Origin: Mesorhizobium muleiense
GTDB lineage: Bacteria; Pseudomonadota; Alphaproteobacteria; Rhizobiales; Rhizobiaceae
DNA length: 64,000 nt
Direction of reading: 5' to 3'
NCBI RefSeq assembly: GCF_900099905.1
Contig: NZ_FNEE01000009.1
Span: forward strand, 124,001 to 188,000
Made by a program: the position numbers and the translations under genes. The notes beneath the pieces are model-generated. The model did not search any database and was not told the origin of the DNA. It saw only the letters and a program-made list of their open reading frames with translations. Positions 51,581-60,844 of the stretch are shown here, piece by piece; position 1 is the stretch's first letter; each line of letters starts with the position of its first letter.

Positions 51581-53836
51581 ATGGCTGACCGCGCGTCCAA
51601 GCCGCAAAGGGCAAGCTCCACGACAATGGTCGACAGGCAAAACCGTGAAGATTGGAAGCGCGAGCGCTCCTTGCTGGCGCTCGGCCAGGCGTTGCGCGGC
51701 GAAGAAGAACCATCGCTGGTTGCGATCGGGGACCGGGCAGACCCGTCATGGCGCGACGATGCCGCAACGCGCCATCGTCTCGCGCGCTTACGCCGCGAGG
51801 GGCGAGCGCATCCGGACCTCTCGGCAACCCCGGAGCCCACGGCGACCCCGGAACGCTGGGTGACTCCGGAGTTACCGGCAAACGATGAAACAAGCCGGTT
51901 TCAAGCCGAGGATGCATCGGCTTCGGCCGCGCGGATGCCACCTGAGAGTGACGAGCCCGTTGAAGCGGACCATGCGGAAGCCGCGTTCGAACCTCGATAC
52001 GCCATGCCGCGGGAGGAGCCGGTTGCTGCCGCTGTTTCCGAGGACCGCCGCTCCGATGCCGACCCCCGATACGCCGCGTTCGAACCTCGATACGCCGCGT
52101 TCGAGCCTCGACACGCCGCGTTCGAGCCTCGATACGCCGCACCCGAACCCGGATATGCAGATGACGGGCGGCGGTCTTCCCGTCAGGATGACGACAGACA
52201 AGAATGGAAGCCGTTGATCGATCCGATGCAGGTCGTCCGCGGCATTGCCCGCTCGAAGCTGCTGATCGTCGCCATGACGATACTGGGCGCCACGCTTGGC
52301 GTCGCCATCGCGCTGTCGACGCCGAAGAAATACGAAGCCACCGCAGAGCTGATCGTCGACCCGCGCGACCTGAAGCTCACCGACCGCGACCTCACGCAAT
52401 CCGTGGTTGCGTCCGACGCGACGCTGGCCATCGTCGAGAACCAGGTTCGCGTGCTCACCTCCGGCACCGTTCTCAACAAGGTCGTCGACAAGCTCAATCT
52501 CGTCAATGATCCGGAGTTCAACGGGCAAGGTTCCGATGGGCTGGGGATGATGACGGTCATCCGGTCGATCCTGTCGCGCAATGATGGGCCGGCTGCCGGT
52601 GAAGGTCGCCGCCGTGCGCTGGCCGTCGCCAATCTGGCCGAGAGCCTTGCGGTCGAGCGCGGCGGCAAGACCTTTGTCATCTCCGTCAGCGCCACCACGC
52701 AAAATGGCGAGAAGTCGGCGCTCATCGCCAACACCATGACGGATGTTTTTCTGCAGACCTTCGGTCAGATCCAGTCCGACACCGCTGGCCGCGCGACCAA
52801 CGAGCTGACGGGCAGGCTCGACGAGCTGCGCAAGGGCGTCGAAGTCGCCGAGCGCAAGGTCGAGGATTTCAGGGCCGCGCACGACCTCGTCGACGCGCAA
52901 GGCCATTTGATCAGCGACGACGAGATGCTCAAGCTCAACCAGCAGCTGGCCATCGCCCGCGCGCGCACGCTGGAACTTAACGCCCGCGCGGCGTCGGCGC
53001 GCTCGATCGACGTGAATTCGGTTCTGAGCGGCACCTTGCCGGAGGAGATCAACTCCAACGCCATGAGCGAGTTGCGCTCGCAATATGCGACGCTCAAGCA
53101 GGAGGCCGACCGCGCCGCGATCCGGCTCGGCCCGCGCCATCCCGAGCTCCAGGCGCTCAATGCCCAGCTTGCCGGATCGCGCGAGCGTATCGCCGGGGAA
53201 CTGCGCCGCATCGCCTCGTCGCTGCAGGTCGACTTGAGGCGCGCCGTGCAGCTCGAACAGGATCTGGCCTCCCGGCTGGCACAGTTGAAGGTCCGCAGCG
53301 GCGACGTCAACAGCGACCTGGTCACGCTGCGCGAACTGGAGCGCGAGGCCGCCGCCAAACGCTCCGTCTATGAGCAATATCTTCTCCGCGCCAAGGAGAC
53401 CGGCGAGCAGAAGGACATCAACACCGCCAACATCAACGTGATCTCCAAGGCCTTCGCCCCGCTCGAGCCAAACGGACCGTCGCGCGCCATGACGGTGCTT
53501 GCCGGCCTGCTGGCGGGGCTTGCTTCCGGTGTCGGCCTCGGCGCCATGCGCGGCGCTTATGCGAGCCTGCGCGAAACCGCCGATTCGCGGCCGCGCCGCA
53601 GGGCAGAGGAGCGCCGGACACCCATTGAAGACAAAGCATACCAGCCGCCCGTTCCGCCCCAGGCCGGACCAGTGCCTCGTGCGCAGCAGCAGTATCCCCG
53701 AGCCTCGGACGAGGCAGATCAGGCTTCGAAAGCCGCTGAACAGCAAGCCTCCATCGAGGAAATCCGAGCCAGCTTGCGTGAATTCCGCGAAGCGGTTCGC
53801 GAACTCACCGAAAGCCGATCGCGGCGCTATTTCTGA
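51581..53836 (+). CDS. GumC/Wzz-like exopolysaccharide chain-length and export protein
   Basis: A 751-aa inner-membrane protein of the polysaccharide co-polymerase family. It has an unusual N-terminal 210-residue hydrophilic extension with RYAAFEP repeats, then TM1 (about 223-245, LLIVAMTILGATLGVAIALS), the periplasmic Wzz beta domain (YEATAELIVDPRDLKLTDRDLTQSVVASDATLAIVENQVRVLTS) and a long coiled coil (about 400-600). TM2 lies near 640 (MTVLAGLLAGLASGVGLG), followed by a basic tail and no tyrosine-kinase domain. It controls chain length or supports export for the polysaccharide made by the cluster. No clear ribosome-binding site precedes ATG 51581. Confidence 0.92.
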   Translation: MADRASKPQRASSTTMVDRQNREDWKRERSLLALGQALRGEEEPSLVAIGDRADPSWRDDAATRHRLARLRREGRAHPDLSATPEPTATPERWVTPELPANDETSRFQAEDASASAARMPPESDEPVEADHAEAAFEPRYAMPREEPVAAAVSEDRRSDADPRYAAFEPRYAAFEPRHAAFEPRYAAPEPGYADDGRRSSRQDDDRQEWKPLIDPMQVVRGIARSKLLIVAMTILGATLGVAIALSTPKKYEATAELIVDPRDLKLTDRDLTQSVVASDATLAIVENQVRVLTSGTVLNKVVDKLNLVNDPEFNGQGSDGLGMMTVIRSILSRNDGPAAGEGRRRALAVANLAESLAVERGGKTFVISVSATTQNGEKSALIANTMTDVFLQTFGQIQSDTAGRATNELTGRLDELRKGVEVAERKVEDFRAAHDLVDAQGHLISDDEMLKLNQQLAIARARTLELNARAASARSIDVNSVLSGTLPEEINSNAMSELRSQYATLKQEADRAAIRLGPRHPELQALNAQLAGSRERIAGELRRIASSLQVDLRRAVQLEQDLASRLAQLKVRSGDVNSDLVTLRELEREAAAKRSVYEQYLLRAKETGEQKDINTANINVISKAFAPLEPNGPSRAMTVLAGLLAGLASGVGLGAMRGAYASLRETADSRPRRRAEERRTPIEDKAYQPPVPPQAGPVPRAQQQYPRASDEADQASKAAEQQASIEEIRASLREFREAVRELTESRSRRYF
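52067..52150. repeat. 21-bp tandem repeat in the GumC-like gene
   Basis: Four units of a 21-bp sequence (CGATACGCCGCGTTCGAACCT and variants) run from 52067 to 52150. They encode RYAAFEP, RYAAFEP, RHAAFEP and RYAAPEP in the hydrophilic N-terminal extension. An earlier single copy (AAFEPRYA) lies about 75 bp upstream. Confidence 0.92.
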
Positions 53837-53959
53837 GCGCCGAATAGAATAAAAGCCATCGGTTTCGAGTTAGCGGCATAAGACGGCGCTTTGACGGGAT
53901 TGCCCGGTCGGATTTTCGTGAGAATGCCGCCCGAAGCAGAACGATGTCGAGGATGGTTG

Positions 53960-54859
53960 ATGGCCGAGTTGATTGACGGAAAAAGCGTTGCCGAAGGCGT
54001 GGTGCGGCGCGTCAAGGCCCTGACGATCGAACTGATGGAAAAGGGCGCGCGCACGCCCGGTCTCGCCGTGGTCATCGTCGGCGAGGATCCGGCGAGCCAG
54101 GTTTACGTCGCCTCCAAATCCCGCACCGCCAAGGAATGCGGTTTTCATTCGGTCCAGCACACGCTGCCGGCCGAAATATCCGAACAGGAACTGCTTGCCA
54201 TCATCGGCGAACTCAACGCCGATCCCGGCATCAACGGCATCCTGGTGCAGCTGCCGCTGCCTGGCCATATCGATGCGGGCAAGGTCATCCAGGCAATAGC
54301 GCCGCAAAAGGATGTCGACGGCTTCCACTTCATCAATGTCGGCAAGCTCGGCACCGGCGAACTGGAGACGGCGTTTGTGCCTTGCACGCCGGCCGGCTCG
54401 ATGCTGCTCATCGAGCGTGTGCGCGGCAAGGATCTTTCCGGGCTCAATGCGGTGGTCGTCGGCCGCTCCAATATCGTCGGCAAACCGATGGCCAATCTTC
54501 TGCTTGCCGCCAACTGCACCGTCACTGTCGCGCACAGCCGCACGAAGGACCTGGCTGCACTGGCGCGCACCGCCGACATTCTCGTTGCCGCTGTCGGCAG
54601 ACCTGAAATGGTCAGGGGTGACTGGGTCAAACCGGGCGCCACCATCATCGACGTCGGCATCAACCGCATCGCGGCGCCAGAAAAGGGCGAAGGCAAGACC
54701 CGTCTCGTCGGTGACGTCGCCTTTGCGGAAGCGTCCAGGACGGCCGGCGCCATCACGCCGGTGCCCGGCGGCGTCGGCCCGATGACCATTGCCATGCTGA
54801 TGGCCAACACGCTAGCTTCCGCCTATCTCGCGGCCGGATTGAAACGGCCGTCTTTCTGA
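53960..54859 (+). CDS. folD: bifunctional methylenetetrahydrofolate dehydrogenase / methenyl-THF cyclohydrolase
   Basis: A 299-aa enzyme that interconverts 5,10-methylene-THF and 10-formyl-THF with NADP in the cytosol. The start is ATG 53960 ([19 protein letters not shown]). The catalytic Lys is in [44 protein letters not shown] and the NADP site [17 protein letters not shown] follow. [15 protein letters not shown] is the C-terminal signature. The frame upstream of 53960 is not conserved. It lies 123 bp after GumC and is followed by a GlxA-type regulator. Confidence 0.97.
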   Translation: MAELIDGKSVAEGVVRRVKALTIELMEKGARTPGLAVVIVGEDPASQVYVASKSRTAKECGFHSVQHTLPAEISEQELLAIIGELNADPGINGILVQLPLPGHIDAGKVIQAIAPQKDVDGFHFINVGKLGTGELETAFVPCTPAGSMLLIERVRGKDLSGLNAVVVGRSNIVGKPMANLLLAANCTVTVAHSRTKDLAALARTADILVAAVGRPEMVRGDWVKPGATIIDVGINRIAAPEKGEGKTRLVGDVAFAEASRTAGAITPVPGGVGPMTIAMLMANTLASAYLAAGLKRPSF

Positions 54860-54878
54860 ACCTGGAAAGCCCAAAGCT

Positions 54879-55877
54879 TTGCCGAACCTCACTGTTCCCC
54901 CAGAGCGGCCGGTCGCCAATGATCCCATTCACGGCGGCCGGCAGTTCGGGTTCCTGCTGGTCGACAAGTTTTCCATGTTCTCGCTGGCCGCCGCAATCGA
55001 CACGTTCCGGTCGGCGAACCGGCTGCTCGGCCACGACTTCTATGGCTGGACGACGGTGTCGGCCGACGGCGATGCCGTCATGGCCTCCAACGGCCTGCCG
55101 CTCAAGATCGACTACGCTGTCGCCGATCTGCCGCCGATCGATATTCTTTTCGTCTCGGTCGGGCTGACGACCGAGTTTCCCGGCAAGAGCAAGGTGCTGG
55201 CGGCGCTGCGCAGTTGGGGCCGGCGCGGCAACGCGCTCGGCGCACTGTCGGTCGGCTCCTACCTGCTCGCCGAGGCAGGCCAGCTCGAAGGCTATCGCTG
55301 CACCATCCACTGGGAAAACCGCGCCGGCTTCGTCGAACGGTTTCCCGACATCAACTGCACCGGCAACGTCTTCGAGATCGATCGCAAGCGTTACACCTGC
55401 GCCGGCGGCACCACCTCGATCGACCTGATGCTGGAGATCGTGCGCGGCGATTTCGGCTCGAGCCTCGCCAACGGCGTCGCCAACCAGTTCCAGCACGAGC
55501 GGATCCGCTCCGCCGGCGACCGCCAGCGCGTCGGTCCTGAGCGCGACCTGACCGGCAAATCGGAAAAACTGCGGCGCATCGTCGAGCTGATGGCCGACCA
55601 TCTCGACGAGCCGCTGTCGGCGGTGCAGCTCGCCAAGTCGGCGGGCCTGTCGGTGCGCCAGGTCGAGCGGCTGTTCCTTCGTCACCTCAGTGTGACGCCC
55701 GGCCGCTATTACATGCGGCTCAGGCTTGAGCGGGCGCGCGAATTGCTTCGTCAGACCAACATGCCGATCCTCGACGTGGCGATCGCCACCGGCTTCACCT
55801 CACACTCCTATTTTGCCCAGAGCTATCGGCTGCAGTTTGGCCGGCCGCCTTCCGAAGAGCGGCGCACGACATATTGA
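54879..55877 (+). CDS. GlxA family transcriptional regulator
   Basis: A 332-aa protein with an N-terminal DJ-1/PfpI-type domain (FGFLLVDKFSMFSLAAAIDTFRSANRLLG; ALSVGSYLLAEAGQLEGYRCTIHWEN, without the usual catalytic Cys) and a C-terminal AraC DNA-binding domain (LSAVQLAKSAGLSVRQVERLFLRHL and ILDVAIATGFTSHSYFAQSYRLQFG). The class includes regulators of glycine-betaine and choline catabolism. TTG 54879 starts the frame 20 bp after folD, so the two may be cotranscribed. The ligand is unknown. Confidence 0.92.
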   Translation: MPNLTVPPERPVANDPIHGGRQFGFLLVDKFSMFSLAAAIDTFRSANRLLGHDFYGWTTVSADGDAVMASNGLPLKIDYAVADLPPIDILFVSVGLTTEFPGKSKVLAALRSWGRRGNALGALSVGSYLLAEAGQLEGYRCTIHWENRAGFVERFPDINCTGNVFEIDRKRYTCAGGTTSIDLMLEIVRGDFGSSLANGVANQFQHERIRSAGDRQRVGPERDLTGKSEKLRRIVELMADHLDEPLSAVQLAKSAGLSVRQVERLFLRHLSVTPGRYYMRLRLERARELLRQTNMPILDVAIATGFTSHSYFAQSYRLQFGRPPSEERRTTY

Positions 55878-56047
55878 GGGTTTGGCGCAGTCAGCCCCGC
55901 CAACCCCTCACGTGCCCCGGCGCCCGGGCTTGTATCCTGACGCGACGTCAAATAGCTTCCCCCCGGCGGCACGGACTGGCGCGTGGACTGGCTGGCAGAA
56001 GCTGACTGGCTGCGACGAACTGGCGACCACTGACTGGGGGAGATTTC

Positions 56048-57709
56048 ATGGCGGGACTTGCACGGAGCATCGTTGCGGCGGCGCTCCTGTTGTGTATGAC
56101 GACGCTCGGCTTTGCCGCCGACCGTGTCGTCATCGTTCTCGACGCCTCCGGTTCGATGTGGGCGCAGATCGACGGCAAGCCGAAGCTCGAAATCGCCCGC
56201 GAATCGCTGCGAACGGTGCTGCAATCGGTCCCCGCCGACAAGGAAATCGGCTTCATGGCCTATGGCCATCGGGAGAAGGGCAGTTGCGAGGACATCGAGC
56301 TCATCGTGCCGCCGCAGGCCGGCTCGGCAGGTGCTGTTTCCACTGCCGCCGACAGCCTGAAATTCCTCGGCAAGACGCCGCTGACATCAGCCGTCAGGCA
56401 GGCGGCCGAGGCGCTGAAATACACCGAGGACAAGGCCACCGTCATCCTGATAACCGACGGGCTCGAGACCTGCAAAGGCGACCCCTGCGCGCTCGGCAAG
56501 GAACTGAGGGCCGCCGGTGTCGACTTTACCGTAAACGTCGTCGGCTTCGGCCTGACCGCGGACGAGGGCAAGCAGGTTGCTTGCCTCGCCGACAACACCG
56601 GTGGCAAATACATCCAGGCGTCGGATGAGAAGGCGCTGCAGGACGCGCTGGTCGAGACCATCGCCGCCGCACCTGCACCGGCGCCCGAACCAGCGCCAGC
56701 GCCGCAGCCGGTCGCCGCGCCGGAAAAACCGGAGTTCAACTTCATGCCCGCCGTGGTGCTCGCCGATGGCGGCGATCCCGTCACCGACGGCAATTCCTGG
56801 GAGATCTTCAAGGCAAAGTCCGACGGCACGCGCGGCGATTACGTCGCCACCGAATACGGAGCTTATAAAGGCAGTCTGGAGCCGGGCGATTACGCAGTCG
56901 TGGCGCGCCATGGCGAGGCCAGGACCGAACAGAAGATCACGGTCGAGGCGGGCCAGGTCTACAAACCCCTCTTCGTGCTCGATGCCGGCACGCTCATCAT
57001 TCATCCGCGGCCAAGCGAGGGAGCGGATGTGGCCGATGGTGCGGCTGTCGTGATCGCCTTTCCGGGCGTTGAAATGCCTGCGACCTATTATGGCGACACC
57101 AAGGTGGTGTTGCCGGCCGGCGATCAGAAAGTCACGGTCAGGATCGGGCAGGGCGAGGTTACCGAAACCATCCCGCTCACTGCCGGCAAGGTCGTCGACA
57201 AGGATATCGTCGTTGGCGTCGGCCGTGTCGTTGCCAACGCCCACTACATTGCCGGCGGCGACAAGGCCGACGGCTCGGGCATTGGCTTCAAGGTGTTCAA
57301 GGCAAAAAAGAAGATCGACGGAACGAGGCAAGAGGTGGCTTATGCCTATGGCCCCGACAGCAAGTTCGATCTGCCGCCCGACGACTATGTGCTGACGGCG
57401 ACGGTCGACCTTGCCGTCGTCGAGCAGCCGTTCAGCGTCAAGGCCGGTGAGCACCAGGATCTGAAGATCGCCATCAATGCCGGCGTGCTGGCGATCACCG
57501 CGCCAGGAGCTTCGAAAATCGAGATTTTCGATGCGAAGAAGGACGTCAACGGCAACCGCAAATCGCTCGGCTACGCCTATGACGAGAAATATCAGGCGGC
57601 GCTGCCGGCCGGCGACTATGCGGTCGTCTCTGAGAAGTCGGACAATAGCTCAAAGGAAGGCACAGTGACCATCAAGGCCGGCGAGCGTTCCGAACTGACG
57701 GTGCAGTAG
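56048..57709 (+). CDS. exported VWA-domain protein with repeated beta domains
   Basis: A 553-aa protein with a Sec signal (MAGLARSIVAAALLLCMTTLGFAA). The VWA domain (about 26-210) has a complete MIDAS: DASGS at 32-36, the Thr in GKTPLTSA and the Asp in LITDGLETCKGDPC. Pro/Ala-rich APAPEPAPAPQP follows, then four carbohydrate-binding-like beta repeats that share GDYVATEYGAYKGSLEPGDY-type, VAYAYGPDSKFDLPPDDYVL and YAYDEKYQAALPAGDYAVV units. It is periplasmic or exported, metal-binding and probably protein- or glycan-binding. GGGGGAG precedes the ATG. The neighbours give no partner. Confidence 0.92.
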   Translation: MAGLARSIVAAALLLCMTTLGFAADRVVIVLDASGSMWAQIDGKPKLEIARESLRTVLQSVPADKEIGFMAYGHREKGSCEDIELIVPPQAGSAGAVSTAADSLKFLGKTPLTSAVRQAAEALKYTEDKATVILITDGLETCKGDPCALGKELRAAGVDFTVNVVGFGLTADEGKQVACLADNTGGKYIQASDEKALQDALVETIAAAPAPAPEPAPAPQPVAAPEKPEFNFMPAVVLADGGDPVTDGNSWEIFKAKSDGTRGDYVATEYGAYKGSLEPGDYAVVARHGEARTEQKITVEAGQVYKPLFVLDAGTLIIHPRPSEGADVADGAAVVIAFPGVEMPATYYGDTKVVLPAGDQKVTVRIGQGEVTETIPLTAGKVVDKDIVVGVGRVVANAHYIAGGDKADGSGIGFKVFKAKKKIDGTRQEVAYAYGPDSKFDLPPDDYVLTATVDLAVVEQPFSVKAGEHQDLKIAINAGVLAITAPGASKIEIFDAKKDVNGNRKSLGYAYDEKYQAALPAGDYAVVSEKSDNSSKEGTVTIKAGERSELTVQ

Positions 57710-58047
57710 GGACATTCGACGTCTAAAAAGGGGGGAGTCGCGAGCCCAGCCCCTGACCCAAATGTGGACCCCAAGTATCTTGCAGCGCAATATTCGCCTG
57801 CGGCGCGGACGTTTCGCGCGGTTTAGCTTGCGGTAAATTTTTCGCAAAAGCGTTCTGTTCGCAGGATCGTCGCAGAACATCCGGTTTGCGACGTCGCAAA
57901 TATCAGTCGCGAAACCGATTCAAGACTCGGGAATTTTGCGACAAGAACCGGGTATCGACCCCCGCAAGAAAAAATTTTCGAGCATGTGTCGGGGCGCTTG
58001 GCTGTCGGTCGTCTTGTATACCTGACGCGACGGGGGGATTTTGCAGC
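57710..58047. other. intergenic region without recognised gene
   Basis: This is 338 bp between the VWA and RibD-type genes. It contains short GCGAAA/TTTCGC and TTTGCG repeats (57780-57930) that could form small hairpins. I see no gene or clear terminator. Confidence 0.45.
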
Positions 58048-58581
58048 ATGGCGAAAATCGTATTCGGAATGAACCAGTCCCTCGACGGTTATGTCGACCA
58101 CGAGGAATTGCCTGCGCCAAGTCCCGCGCTCTTTCGTCACTGGATAGAGCACGTGCGCGACCTGACCGGCAGTGTGTACGGTCGCCGCATGTACGAGGCC
58201 ATGCGCTATTGGGACGAAGACCGTCCTGAGTGGAGTGCGGAGCAGCACGAGTTCGCGGCGGCGTGGCGGCGCCAGCCGAAATGGGTTGTATCGCGCTCGT
58301 TGAAGTCGGTCGGTCCCAATGCCACGCTTATCGCGGATGACGTCGAGGTAGTGATACGCAGGCTAAAGGCCAAGCTAACAGGAGAGATTTCCGCTTCCGG
58401 ACCAGAGTTGGCGCAAAGCCTGACCGAAATGGGTCTGATCGACGAATACCGCCTCTACCTTCACCCCGTGGCGCTTGGTCGCGGCAAGCCCTTCTTCGCC
58501 GGCTCTCGGCCACCGCTCCGCCTTGTGGCCAGCGAGCGAATCGGCGGGGAAGTCATCAGGTTGACCTACGTTCCTGCCTGA
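58048..58581 (+). CDS. dihydrofolate reductase family protein (RibD C-terminal type)
   Basis: A 177-aa protein of the RibD-C/YyaP-like family. The start is ATG 58048 (MAKIVFGMNQSLDGYVDHEELPAP), with GGGGGGA upstream. VYGRRMYEAMRYW, WVVSRSLKSVGPNATLI, SASGPELAQSLTEMGLIDEYRLYLHPVALGRGKPFF are typical of the group. The fold binds NADPH and a pteridine- or pyrimidine-like substrate; the actual reaction is unknown. The frame further upstream (to 57886) is not family-like. Confidence 0.92.
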   Translation: MAKIVFGMNQSLDGYVDHEELPAPSPALFRHWIEHVRDLTGSVYGRRMYEAMRYWDEDRPEWSAEQHEFAAAWRRQPKWVVSRSLKSVGPNATLIADDVEVVIRRLKAKLTGEISASGPELAQSLTEMGLIDEYRLYLHPVALGRGKPFFAGSRPPLRLVASERIGGEVIRLTYVPA

Positions 58582-58949
58582 CTACAGACCAGCCGATGAG
58601 AAGGCGATGCATCGAAATCCCCCTTTCGGTTCAGCATACGTTGCGGAAAGGATTCGGAAGAACGACGGCTGCGGGTGGGGAGATCGCCATTCGGCGGGGA
58701 TCGGCCGAACGGCTTAGGAGCGCCATTTGCCGATCCTCATTGCGTTTCTCCAAACCTGCCGTTCGCGCTACATCCTGATACGACCTTAAGCGGAAGCTCG
58801 TTCGCCCCCGGCCGAATTCACGCCCATGACCCGAAGCTGCCTTCCGTCAATGCGGATTTTTTCAGAATCTCCCGTTCGGGTTGGCCGAGGCCTCAGGCAG
58901 GATTCGAAGTGTCGCGGTCAAACGGGCGCCATTCAGACATTCCGTACCA
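58582..58949. other. intergenic region without recognised gene
   Basis: This is 368 bp between the RibD-type gene and the end of the cyclase gene on the other strand. Frames in this region have no ribosome-binding site or family resemblance. No terminator-like hairpin with a T-run is obvious. Confidence 0.4.
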
Positions 58950-60839
58950 TCATTGTTCACGGGGCCTGGTATCCTGCAGCGTTTGCGAACTCTGCCACAG
59001 CCAGATTGCGAGCAAGCCTGAACGCCCGCGGACCTGTGCTTCCACAGGTCCTCTTAGAGCACCAGATTTGAACAACTCGCAGTCGCGGCCGGCGACTTGC
59101 AGCATTTCGTCGGTCACTGCGACTTCGGCATTTTGGCCGGCCGCGATCTCCATCAAGCGACTGGCGACGTTAACCGTATCACCCGTAGTCGCGATGTGCT
59201 GACGGCCTTTGCCACCGAGTCTCGACGCAACGATTGTACCGTAATGCGCTCCGATCTTGAAGCCGAGCCTGGATGCAGTTGATGCGGGCAACGAGACGAG
59301 CCAGTTGTTGGTACGGCTGGCGAGCGCTGCGCAGCAGCGGGCAGCATTGAAGGCATCATCTGTCGCTGCTTCCGGTAGACCGAACAGGATCATAGCTCCG
59401 TCACCCATGAAATTCGTGACAACGCCACCGCAGCTTGTCACCTCTTCGTCCACCAACGCATGGAACGTGTTCAAAAGTTCGCGTGTGGCGTTCGGCCCCA
59501 ATGTTTCGCTCAGTCCGGTGAAACCGGACAGGTCAATGAATATGATGGCCGCGTCCCTCCGGAGAGGTTCCAGGAGAAAGTCGCCATGCTTCGCGAGCCA
59601 CGCCTCAAAGCCCGGGGCCTGAACTCGTTGAAGCAATTCGCTCTGCGTGGCGAAATACTGGGCCTGGTTCCGGCCCAACCAAAGCTGCGCGGCCCCGAAC
59701 AAAATAGCCGGTGGAACGGCGGCGGCCATCGGCAACGCCGCGCTCAGCCAGATATGGTGTGAGAATGCGGTCATATTGACCACGAACCAGATCACAACCA
59801 CGCCGACGATCGCTGCAAGGCCGATGGCGTTGCGACGCCATGCCAACAGCCCCACAAGAACCACCGGCAGCACCACTGCAAAGCCGGCATCTGCAAGGCG
59901 AACGTACTGATCTCGCACTATGCCGTCGCCGGTCATCAGATGGGCAATGGCCGTCGACATGACCTCGACGCCTGGGAGCACGGGATCAAACGGTGTCGGG
60001 AAAACATCGCCGGCGCCGGTTGCAGTTGCTCCGATCACAACAATTCGATCCCGAATAATGCCGCCATCGACTTGGCCGCCCAGCACCGTCGTGGCGCTGA
60101 TCGTGCGGATCGTGCCGCGGGGGCCATAGAATGTCAGAGGGAGTATGTGACCAATGTCCGTCCGAATCCGCTGTCCGCCCAGAGATAGATAGTCGGGCGC
60201 TATTCCTGGATCCTCTCCCACCGCCATGGCGGCAACGCGCAGGGAGAAAGACGCTTCCGTCCGATCTCCGGCCCGAAACAGCAACGGGACGAACCGAGGC
60301 GTTCCCGTCCAGTCGGTAACCACGTTCACGACGCCGACAGCGGCGATATCCGAGAACGCTTTCAGGGGCCACAAAAACTGCTTGGCATTCGGCACTCGGG
60401 CGAGAGGGCTATCGCCCTCGACTGCAAGCGATTGTTTACCTCCCGAGTAGACCGCTGCAGCAGCGATTACGCTTGAAGTCCCACGCAGCGAACGCGCGAG
60501 CGCCTCATCATCATCTTTTGTCCCGGGATCGACCAGCAGCAGGTCGATCGCAATGGCTTTCGGTCCAAAGCGAGCTATCGTATCGACAATCCGGGCAAGC
60601 GTGGCGCGGCTGAGGGGATAGCGGCCGTCGTTTCGGACCGCTTCGTCGTCTATTGCGATAATGGTAATCAGCTCCGGCGGCTTTGCCGTTCCCCGAACAA
60701 GCGTTCGAAGATCCGTCATCGTTGCTTCGACGCGATCGAGGCCCCACATGTTGCCGCGCCAGTGCGCAAAGCCAAGCCCGGCCCCCCAAAGACCCGCCAG
60801 GACGAGCGCGATCAGCGTCTGAAGCGCTCGCCCGCTCAT
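58950..60839 (-). CDS. CHASE2-domain adenylate/guanylate cyclase
   Basis: A 629-aa membrane protein. After an N-terminal hydrophobic segment (TLIALVLAGLWGAGLGF), a periplasmic CHASE2 sensor (about 50-320: ELITIIAIDDEAV, RATLARIVDTIARFGPKAIAIDLLLVDP) is followed by three membrane helices (about 330-400). A class III cyclase domain then carries metal Asp in IFIDLSGFTGLSE (about 434) and FMGDGAM (about 478). GDTVNVASRL gives the transition-state Asn and Arg. The catalytic residues appear intact. It makes cAMP or cGMP in response to an extracytoplasmic signal. The FecR-like gene ends 5 bp upstream of its start. Confidence 0.94.
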   Translation of the reverse strand: MSGRALQTLIALVLAGLWGAGLGFAHWRGNMWGLDRVEATMTDLRTLVRGTAKPPELITIIAIDDEAVRNDGRYPLSRATLARIVDTIARFGPKAIAIDLLLVDPGTKDDDEALARSLRGTSSVIAAAAVYSGGKQSLAVEGDSPLARVPNAKQFLWPLKAFSDIAAVGVVNVVTDWTGTPRFVPLLFRAGDRTEASFSLRVAAMAVGEDPGIAPDYLSLGGQRIRTDIGHILPLTFYGPRGTIRTISATTVLGGQVDGGIIRDRIVVIGATATGAGDVFPTPFDPVLPGVEVMSTAIAHLMTGDGIVRDQYVRLADAGFAVVLPVVLVGLLAWRRNAIGLAAIVGVVVIWFVVNMTAFSHHIWLSAALPMAAAVPPAILFGAAQLWLGRNQAQYFATQSELLQRVQAPGFEAWLAKHGDFLLEPLRRDAAIIFIDLSGFTGLSETLGPNATRELLNTFHALVDEEVTSCGGVVTNFMGDGAMILFGLPEAATDDAFNAARCCAALASRTNNWLVSLPASTASRLGFKIGAHYGTIVASRLGGKGRQHIATTGDTVNVASRLMEIAAGQNAEVAVTDEMLQVAGRDCELFKSGALRGPVEAQVRGRSGLLAIWLWQSSQTLQDTRPREQ

Positions 60840-60844
60840 TTAGC

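Noticed and set aside
51872-53746. 624-codon open frame on the minus strand
   Set aside because: It is antisense to the GumC-like gene; the sense frame has clear domains and membrane segments.
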